DNA of 64,000 nt from positions 744,001-808,000 of the forward strand of contig SAXG01000010.1 in assembly GCA_012932865.1 (NCBI GenBank). The letters run 5' to 3'. Below, piece after piece: positions 56,347 to 64,000 of this stretch; the stretch's first letter is position 1, and each line of letters opens with the position of its first letter. Origin of the DNA: Amylostereum areolatum. Its lineage: Eukaryota > Basidiomycota > Agaricomycetes > Russulales > Stereaceae. Under the pieces are notes generated by a model. That model did no database searches. It was given only the letters and a program-made list of their open reading frames with translations, and had not been told where the DNA came from. The position numbers and the translations under genes are program-made.

Positions 56347-57193
56347 ATGACTCTACCTCACACCCCGCCTCTCGCTTTCAGGTGCCTTTCACCCATTCCC
56401 GATCGCTCATTGTTCTCTGTCTCCTCATCCCTTTGCAATGAGGGCGACACCTTCGAGATATGGTTCAACGACGCGTACAGTGACGCCATCACCCGAAACG
56501 AGAAGGCCGCTCAGAGCGAGGACGATGACACCCGTAGCGAGAACGACGATGTCCGAAGCGAGGACGATGCTCCAAGCGGAGATGACGGTACCGCAAGCGA
56601 CGAAGGGGACGTTCGAATTGAGGACAAGGACGCAGAGCGCGAGAAAGTTGGTGGACAATATGGTTTCATCATCAGAGATAGGTTGACGTCTTAAACAGGC
56701 CTTCAACGAGATGTGGGCACCGCGCAAACCCATGGCCGAGCTCCCAGAAGAATTACACTTTCTGAGGAGAACCCGACACCGATATTGCTTCACTTCGGCG
56801 TTCCTGTCTCCTTCGACACTTTGATCAAGTACGCCGTTGAAGAGGGTGTCGCGACCAACCTTCGAGGCCGACCTAATGATGTTTCTTCGACTTCCGTGTG
56901 GGCGGCCTTTGATCGCCTATCGTACCTATGCCAATACAATCTTCTCCATGGAGGTCCCGTTCTACATGACGAGCAAATGCGATATGGTCGTGGCGCTCTA
57001 CTCAAATCATACGATGAAGGACAAGAAGCTTATCCCTGAAGATGAGGAGGACGTGATTCTGTGCTTGAAGAACGAGCTGCACTTGGACCAGAGCACCAGT
57101 GCAATGTGGTATTTCGACCATACTGATCAATGGCTGCCTTCGTACAAGCGTGAGTCATCAGTAGCTTTTTTGTACCGTCTAGTTGACTCTTGA
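56347..57193 (+). CDS. Hypothetical protein, uncertain structure
   Basis: An open frame with ATG at 56347 runs to 56694 (115 codons). It has a tandem acidic region (repeats of S-E-D-D / S-E-N-D around 56510-56600). Open blocks follow in 56713-57039 and 56837-57193 in other frames. They could be later exons of one gene or parts of a damaged one. I recognise no domain. Confidence 0.3.
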
Positions 57194-57759
57194 ATAGAAT
57201 GATAGCACCCCTCATGCGTGATGTAGGCGGTGCCCACCTTCGGTACTGAAGTCCTTTAACGAAGTACCGATGATCCAGTGGATCTGCCGGTGTTGCACCT
57301 GCACTTGCATCCATGTCTTCACAATGGTGAGTTGTCCGTCTCCGCTACATCCACCCCCCTTCCTCTATGTATGATGTGAACCATACCACACCTTCCGATG
57401 CGCAAAGCACTGAGGAAACCTGTGTACAAAATCTAAGAACAGCCAACTGACCTTCTCTCCCGCCTTTTTTCTTGCTCCGCCATTTCGTTTGTTGTCTCCA
57501 GTCATGCTGACACCTCTTTCAGGTCTAGTCTTTGGTCTACCGTTTTGACCGCTCTCATAGGTACGCCGCGTTCACTGTATATCCGTTTTTGCCGATTATT
57601 TCCATATACCCACCTATCCTACTGGTTATACGTACCTCTATACAAGCAATACAAGACTGTTATCCCCTAAATGCTCCAGGACCAGATCGAGTGCAACATC
57701 TACATGACGCCAAAGTGACATCCAGATGCTTCCGTGCGTTCACCTACACGAACAGCCTC

Positions 57760-57815
57760 GACCTCAGGCCTCAAGCCTCAAGGCCTCAGGCCCCTCAGGC
57801 CTCAGTTCCTCAGTC
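57760..57815 (+). repeat. Degenerate CCTCAGG tandem repeat
   Basis: About seven imperfect copies of an 8-10 bp CCTCAGG/CCTCAAG unit. Confidence 0.7.
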
Positions 57816-58066
57816 ATGAGCCCCTCCTTCCCTTCGCCGAGACTTTCGGTTCCGTAGGTGCTCCGCGGTCAAATTTCCCCGACATTTCCCCGCTCACAGT
57901 GACCTTCCAGAGTCCAGACGCCGCGCGAGTCACACTCTCCTGATTGAATCCCAGAAGTGCAGATGAAAGCCTGTATGTGGCATACGTGAGGCGAGTCAGA
58001 GGTCTGATGGGGTAAATTATGGCGATATTCAGCGCCCCGCTGACGAGAGCTGACTGAGCCCAAAAC

Positions 58067-58074
58067 TATAAAAG
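58067..58074 (+). promoter_or_regulatory. TATA box of MFS copy 1
   Basis: TATAAAAG lies about 50 bp before the start codon at 58122. Confidence 0.6.
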
Positions 58075-58121
58075 CCCCACGAACATATCGTCTATCTTCT
58101 CTTCCTCCCACAATCCTCACT

Positions 58122-60149
58122 ATGGGCTCTCTTGTCAAGAATGCTGTTACTGACGACATCGAACTTAGGCCTCTTCCCACTGCCTCGACCAATGTCGACA
58201 AGGAGCAGGAAATCCGCGTTCGGGTGCCGGCAGCTGAAGATACCGAGGCCGTCGACTCATCGAATACGTCTGGAATGGCCACGCGTACAAAAGCGCAGAG
58301 GATAAAGATGCACTTGCACATCACGGCTCTCTGCTGGACCATGTTTCTCGTTGGATGGACCGACGGTACAACCGGTCCTCTCTTGCCTAGGATTCAAGAC
58401 GTGTATGGGGTGCGTCACTTACGTCCCTGTCGTGAAGTATCTTTCTGGAGTTGACGCTGTCTAGGTCAACTTTATCATCGTATCCCTTATTTTCGTCTCC
58501 AACTGTGTCGGTACGCTCTAGCCTCTTATACTGATCGAAGTGACTCTGATGTTTAACAAAAGGGAATCATCGTCGGAGGGCTGTCCAATGTTTACCTCAA
58601 TGGCAGGTTCGGATTCGGAAAGGTATCTCACCTTCTCGTCGTGTAAGAAACCGACTCTAATCACATAACAAGGTGACTGTTCTAGGTGCATGATTTTCAA
58701 GCTCGAGGGTAACTACAAGAAACCGACCGCGCTCTATCTATAGGATCTGTGTTCTGCATCGTCGGATACTCCATCCAAGCCGCTGCCCCCTCCTTCCCTG
58801 TCTTCGTCGTCTCTTTTGCTATATCAGGGTTTGGAATAGCCATGTTGGCAAGTTTCTTCGTTTTACCATGTTGACGTATCCTCACTGCTGGTGTTCAACG
58901 TTCAGGACGCTCACTGCAACGGATACATTGCGAGTCTGGAAAAGTCTTCGACACGCCTTGGGATCCTCCATTGTGTCTACGGTCAGCCGATACGACTGCT
59001 CGGGGTTTCGATGTTTTCACAGCTTTATACATCAAACAGGCGTAGGGGCATTTGCCGCTCCGTTGGTTTCGACTCAGTTTGCTCAACTGGAACGGTGGTC
59101 CTTCCAATACCTCATATCTTTGGGCCTCGCTGTCTCTGTTGTGGCGGTGTTGGTATCGGTATTCCGATTCAGAACACAAGACGGTAATTTATCTAGCTGC
59201 CTGTGTTCGCATCTGAGCTGATTCCCATGTATGTAGAATGCAGACTTTTGATCGGAGAAGTGAACACGGACGAGTCGGTTAGTCGGAGCCAAGGCAATGC
59301 ATATACGCAAATATTCCGCGTCAAGACGGTACATCTCGTTGCCTTGTTCAGTCCTCGCATATGTTGGCGTAGAAGTGACGGTAGGAGGAAAGCTAATCAT
59401 TCAACCACATGTGGTCTTTCGACTAACGCACGCTTTAGGCTGGATCGTGACCTATACAAAAGAAGTACGCGATGGTGGTCCTTCATCCGGATACCTTTCC
59501 TCTGGATTTTTTGGCGGTCAGTCCTTGGTTCTCCCGTGGAGCGTTTATATCTACTTACCAACTGATGCAGGACTCGCTCTGGGACGTGTCGCTTTGCTGT
59601 GGGTTTCGAAAAAGGTCAGCTTCGTAACACCTTCCGTTTTGGGTCCAGACTCACATGTCGAAGCTGGGAAACCGCCCCGCCGTCCTGACTTACATGCTCA
59701 GTCGCTATCGGGTACGCGTCGCCCATCGTACATTATATCACATTGTTAACTTATCTGCCTCCATGAACGCAGGCTAGGAGCTCATCGTTTGGTTCGTTCC
59801 CTCGCTCATTTCTGGTGGCGTCGCCATCGCCCTCATCGGGCTCATTCTCGGGCCCATCTACCCAATCGCTATCAACGAGACCGGCAAGATCCTCCCGCGT
59901 TGGCTCCTCACAGGCTCCATCAGCTGGATTGCGGCGTTTGGCACGGCAGGTTCAGCGGCAATTCCATTTATCGCGGGTGTTCTCGCACAGGAGAAGGGGA
60001 TATGGAGTTTGCAACCCCTGTGAGTATCATCTATACCGTCGTTTTCAGCATAATGCTTCATACTCTCCCTTGCAGGCTCGTATCGATGATGGCCTGCGAT
60101 GGTCATTATATGGCTTGTCATCCCTAAAGGCCACTCACGTTCAGATTGA
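58122..60149 (+). CDS. MFS transporter (fucose-permease/BSC6-like), copy 1, several frame breaks
   Basis: About 12 helices are expected. Early exons are 58122-58409, 58465-58509, 58563-58622, 58673-58685 (13 nt), 58744-58847, 58906-58981, 59040-59183 and one from 59237. Landmarks: W-T-D-G-T-T-G-P-L-L-P-R-I-Q in the first loop, G-G-L-S-N-V-Y-L-N, Y-V-G-V-E-V-T-V-G-G and L-G-P-I-Y-P-I-A-I-N. The family moves sugars or similar small solutes; the substrate here is unknown. Frame breaks, all +1, occur near 58510, 59348, 59702, 59774 and 60094. The donor after V-G-G reads GA where the tandem copy has GC. So this copy may be a pseudogene, unlike its neighbour. Confidence 0.7.
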
Positions 60150-60720
60150 AGGGCCAGGAGGTTGGTCCCCATGGATGGAGAGCGGCTGAGGCTGGAATCA
60201 TTCGCAAGCATCCTTGAGGTCAAAAGTCGTGCAAGAGGGCGCAAATTGGGATGCAGAGCTTATTTAACAGCTTAACCCACTCTTCGATCGTTGTTTCTTC
60301 GCCTATCGTGCTCGTTGCCGGCGCTAATTACTGCATGGGTTCTAAGTGTCAGTGTGCGTAGGAATTGTTCCAGAGTTCTAATCTTCATTCATGTTCTGCG
60401 GCATTGGCCATACGTCTTCACCCTGTCTTAATTGCACAACCTCCCGCGAGGCTGTTCTCAGCGTGAACTTCCTTTGCTTTCCTTCACAATTCTTGTGAGA
60501 GTTCGCCTTCGTAGCGGATGCCGCACGATACCCACGCAGCCTTATCGAACGTGACTGCGCCCAAAGGTGAGTCTATTTGCTCCGGTATTAGCCCGCATGG
60601 CCGGACCTTTTACGCTAATAAAGCCACAGGTTTCACGGGTAGTTCAATGCGTCAAATGTGCGCCATGTATAAGGCCTCCTGATACCCTATCCCACCTCGA
60701 CCCCCCAAGCGACCCTTACC
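60150..60720. other. Intergenic between tandem MFS genes
   Basis: 571 bp with no gene. It serves as 3' end of copy 1 and promoter of copy 2. Confidence 0.5.
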
Positions 60721-62736
60721 ATGAGCTCGGGTTTCATGGATGCTGCAACCACCAAGCGCGAAGATGTCACCCCACAGGACTCGATGGAGAAGAAACAAGA
60801 TGTCAATTTTCAATCACAAGTCACCATCGAGGCTGGGCTCGTCGCCGCGCTTCCCACCCTTGAAGTGACGAATACTCGGACAAAAGCACAGACCTCGAAG
60901 CTGCATCTACATGTCGCAGCACTGTGTTGGACCATGGTGCTCATTGGTTGGACCGATGGTACCACTGGCCCGTTACTGCCGAGGATCCAAGACGTATACA
61001 ATGTGAGCCGTGACATAATTATTTTCTCTCGTCATGTCTGAGAGATGGTCATCAGGTGAACTTCGTTGTTGTCGCGCTCATATTTGTTTCAAACTGCGTC
61101 GTAAGCGGTCCTCCTTTCATATTCCTCGGTACTTACCCTACCATGTCTATCATCAGGGAATCATCTTTGGAGGGATATCCAACGTCTATCTGAATGTACG
61201 ACTTGGATTTGGAAAGGTTTGGATCCAACCTTTTCCCTCCGGGAGTGAGCTTCTTGACAAGAGAGCAAGGTCATAGTTTTAGGTATGTTCGTCTCCTGTC
61301 CCTACGATAAACCCGATACTGACGCACACTGGAAGGTTCTGTGGCCTATATCGGAGGATTTTGCATCCAATCCTGCGGCTCCACCTTTCCCTGTATTTGT
61401 GCTATCATTTGTTATGACTGGATGTGGTCGAGCCATGCTGGCAAGTACACGTCCTCCCGTAATGTAATATTATATTTATCGTTGGTTCAGGAAGCCCACT
61501 GCAATGGATATATCGCGAGCTTGGCAAAGTCATCAACGCGATTAGGTGTTCTACACTGCATGTACGGTGAGCTTCTAGTACACTCATTGCTCGTGTTACG
61601 CCATCACATCCTCATGCGCCTTGTAGGCGTGGGTGCATTTGTGGCCCCATTAGTCTCGACGCAGTTCGCACAACTCGGACATTGGTCGTTCCACTACCTC
61701 ATATCCTTAGGTCTGGCGATCTCTGTCCTCGTAGCTCAGGTGTCGATCTTTCGCCTCCGACCTCAGAATGGTGCGTAGTGACTTCCTCGTCGAGATGGAC
61801 AAAACCTTATGACATCCACGACATATGATAGAGTGTCGAGACGAGATCGGAGAAGTCAATACAGCCCAATCAGCGGGACAGAGCCAGACCAATGTTTACT
61901 CCCAAATATTCCGTGTCAAGACCGTGCATCTTATAGCATTTTTCATCCTCTCATACGTGGGCGTGGAGGTGACAGTAGGAGGCAAGTGGCCCTCGTAGAC
62001 TGCGTGCTCGTCTCCACCAGCCCATAACTTGCACTCTAGGCTGGATCGTAACTTATACAATCGAGGTGCGCCATGGCGGCCCATCTTCCGGGTACATCTC
62101 ATCCGGTTTCTATGGAGGTAAGCCTACTCTCGCCGCGCGCTTTAGCCTTACTGACATCCTGTAGGCCTCGCCTTGGGTCGTGTCGCCCTGCTTTGGGTGA
62201 CGAAGAAGGTACCTCTACTTTCATACATCTCACACCTGAAACTGAACAGATAATCAGCTCGGAAATCGGCCTGCTGTTTTCACGTACATGTTCATTGCTA
62301 TCGGGTACGCTAGACTATCTTCACCTTCATCTGCTAAACCGAACGAAACATCTACCGCAGCCTCGAATTCGTTGTCTGGTTCGGCCCTTCACTTATTTCG
62401 GGCGCTGTCGCCATTCTATTCATCGGGATTTTCCTTGGACCGATCTATCCTATTGCCATAAACGAAGCGGGGAGAGTTATTCCCCACAATATCCTCACCG
62501 GCTCCATTGGCTGGATCGGGGCTTTTGGAACAGCAGGTTCAGCCGTTGTTCCGTTCGTTGCCGGTGTTTTAGCACAGGAGAAAGGCATATGGACCTCCCA
62601 ACCCCTGTTAGTACGAGCACCCCGATGCTTCCAAGACTCGCACTGACGGAGCCATCCGTCCCATAGACTTATATCCTTGATGTCGATTATGGTTTTGATG
62701 TGGTTCGTTATGCCGCGGCCGAGAGTCTCTGCCTAA
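60721..62736 (+). CDS. MFS transporter (fucose-permease/BSC6-like), copy 2
   Basis: Exons begin 60721-61002, 61056-61100, 61157-61216, 61270-61282 (13 nt) and continue to a TAA at 62734-62736. Same landmarks as copy 1 (W-T-D-G-T-T-G-P-L-L-P-R-I-Q, G-G-I-S-N-V-Y-L-N, Y-V-G-V-E-V-T-V-G-G, L-G-P-I-Y-P-I-A-I-N-E). The two are a tandem duplicate with conserved exon borders, including the 13-nt exon. One +1 shift lies near 61377 (C-A-A-T-C-C-T-G-C). Two introns start with GC (after A-M-L and after T-V-G). The last exon gives a hydrophobic end (M-V-L-M-W-F-V-M-P). It should be a 12-helix plasma-membrane or vacuolar transporter; the substrate is unknown. Confidence 0.8.
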
Positions 62737-63019
62737 ACGCCAAGGGCCGGCGGTGTGAAGGCGTTACGCGGTTTGGAGTTTTGGAGAAATTTATCATGGG
62801 GCATTCGAGGCAGTTGTACATCACCATTGATGTACATAAGGAGAATGATGAAAACAATCGCGGAGAGGGAGCGAAGACAAAATTTGCAACTGGGTGCGAA
62901 ACAGTGTTTGATACCGTCTGCCGAAGACCGTTGTCCTAGCTTTCGTGCCCATGCTGTGATCCAATAGATACGACGGACGCTGTCTAAGGTTCAGGCCGCT
63001 GGCCTTCGACCGCCTGTGC
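62737..63019. other. Convergent 3' region
   Basis: 283 bp between the MFS gene and the pectin methylesterase, which point toward each other. No gene seen. Confidence 0.5.
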
Positions 63020-64000
63020 TCACGAACTGTATCCGAAATCGATCCAACGGGGCATTCCGAGGAATACGTTTTGGATCGTGAACGCTTCGGCTTCCTCTGC
63101 AGTCAAAATGTGCTCCAAGGAAATACGATCGCTGGGATCGCCCCCAGGACCTGTTTCAGTGCCCCCTAAGGATACTTGAATGGAAAGAAACGGGACCAAC
63201 ATACCGGTAGAATCAAACTCGGCGTAGAATGTGGTGTTCATGATTACTGGTCTGCGCAAGGAAACCGCTTCCATATAGGTAGATAATACGCGAGAACTAA
63301 TGAACGAACCTGTCACTGCTAAACAGTAGTCCAACCTGCTGGTTCGATACTGTCGTCCATAAACGTGCGAAGGTACACGGTCGTAGCTAAATCGTTCCAC
63401 GGGCGGCCTGGTATAGACTATCAGGATTCCCTCGGGCAGGTCTCAGGGGCGAGTACAGCGTACCGAGAAAGCACCTTCCATCTGTTACAGTGGTGGCGTT
63501 TGCGTCTGGAGACTGTTTCCAGTATCTTTGTCAGCAACCGTATGATCGAGGACGTGAGCCGGGATGAACGTACCCTGATGATTCTCGAATCTGAGATGTA
63601 TGCTCCGTAGCGGTTTCCAGGTGCATCAGACTGGTTGGTACCCTTCCACGCTACGATGCCTCCGCCGCAAGCTCTGTTAGCGAGAGTAACATTTTGGAAC
63701 CACCTAACGCATATGACCGAAAGTCAGCAATATTCTCAAAGCGACGGAAGGCCACTCACGCCGTCCCAAACCCAAAGAGATCTACTCATCGGATGCACTT
63801 GAGCAACTGTGTCAAAGTACAAAGAGGCGACACCTACAGTCCGTCTGGCCAAATATGATGCTGTCGACGACGTACGTGCTCGCATTGCGACCAGTGTACC
63901 ATGTGTCCTGGTAGCTCGCAAATGTACAGCCATAGAACGATGCATTGGCATACGAAATATCTGTCACCAATGCTTGGGATATGGCGAAGTTTGCCTACAA
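63020..64000 (-). CDS. Pectin methylesterase (CE8 family), N-terminus outside the window
   Basis: A minus-strand gene running off the right edge. It removes methyl esters from cell-wall pectin and is normally secreted. Landmarks in reading order: A-N-A-S-F-Y-G-C, F-A-S-Y-Q-D-T-W-Y (catalytic Asp in Q-D-T), D-S-I-I-F-G-Q-T-D joined across an intron to Y-L-F-G-F-G (second catalytic Asp), G-R-P-W-N-D-L (Arg/Trp of the active site), then F-Y-A-E-F-D-S-T and a C-terminal M-P-R-W-I-D-F-G-Y. Several introns are present. I see no frame break in the joined exons I checked. The stop is at 63020-63022. Confidence 0.85.

Larger units (their letters stand above)
57194..58121. other. Intergenic, promoter of the first MFS gene
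   Basis: No gene seen apart from a short tandem region at 57760-57815 and the TATA box at 58067-58074. Confidence 0.5.

Noticed and set aside
1..64000. Prokaryotic-type systems (CRISPR, operons, riboswitches)
   Set aside because: Introns, gene families and transposons are all fungal. I saw no regularly spaced repeat array.

Overview
The window is eukaryotic: a basidiomycete fungus, most likely an agaricomycete. Almost every gene is cut by 50-110 nt GT-AG introns. Several families are typical of that class: Plavaka transposase, DUF6532 and DUF6534 proteins, degenerate fungal kinase-like proteins, paired secreted PEBP-like proteins and a secreted-type pectin methylesterase. There are no operons, CRISPR arrays or other prokaryotic features.

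Layout. 153-7259 is a complete, very young Ty3/Gypsy chromovirus. It has two 420-bp LTRs differing at one base, a 5-bp target duplication, gag, and pol ending in a chromodomain. It has features of Tf1/sushi-type self-priming and an unusual 1.35-kb leader with no ATG that stays open in the gag frame. 7565-8442 is a non-autonomous DNA transposon with 176-bp inverted ends and a 9-bp duplication. 9135-9963 is a secreted PEBP gene, with a paralogue at 31108-31945. 10567-12227 (minus) is a pseudokinase-like gene. 12737-14335 (minus) is the mitochondrial processing peptidase beta subunit, divergent from a family III CoA-transferase at 14674-16639. A 234-bp snapback MITE lies at 17528-17761, followed by a YCII-domain gene, a 969-residue RING-H2 protein (19366-22533), a FIST-domain gene (minus, 23163-24895) and a DUF6534 membrane protein (26354-28350). 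A decayed S9 peptidase pseudogene occupies 29041-30490. 31946-35546 holds only unresolved fragments. A kinase-like gene follows (35547-36594), then a divergent Plavaka transposase / DUF6532 pair (37498-43656) that may be one transposon. After about 4 kb without a recognisable gene come a zinc-finger protein (47953-49797), an Aurora kinase (minus, 51356-52777), a divergent AGC-like kinase (53502-55574), two tandem MFS transporters (58122-60149 and 60721-62736), and the 3' part of a pectin methylesterase (minus, 63020 to the window edge).

A recurring pattern is that many conserved single-copy genes (MPP-beta, CoA-transferase, FIST, zinc finger, Aurora, MFS pair) read through only if one extra base is ignored at a few places. 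Every case I found is +1, while the transposon ORFs and several other genes are clean. I read this as insertion-type errors in the assembly more readily than as true pseudogenes, but both remain possible.
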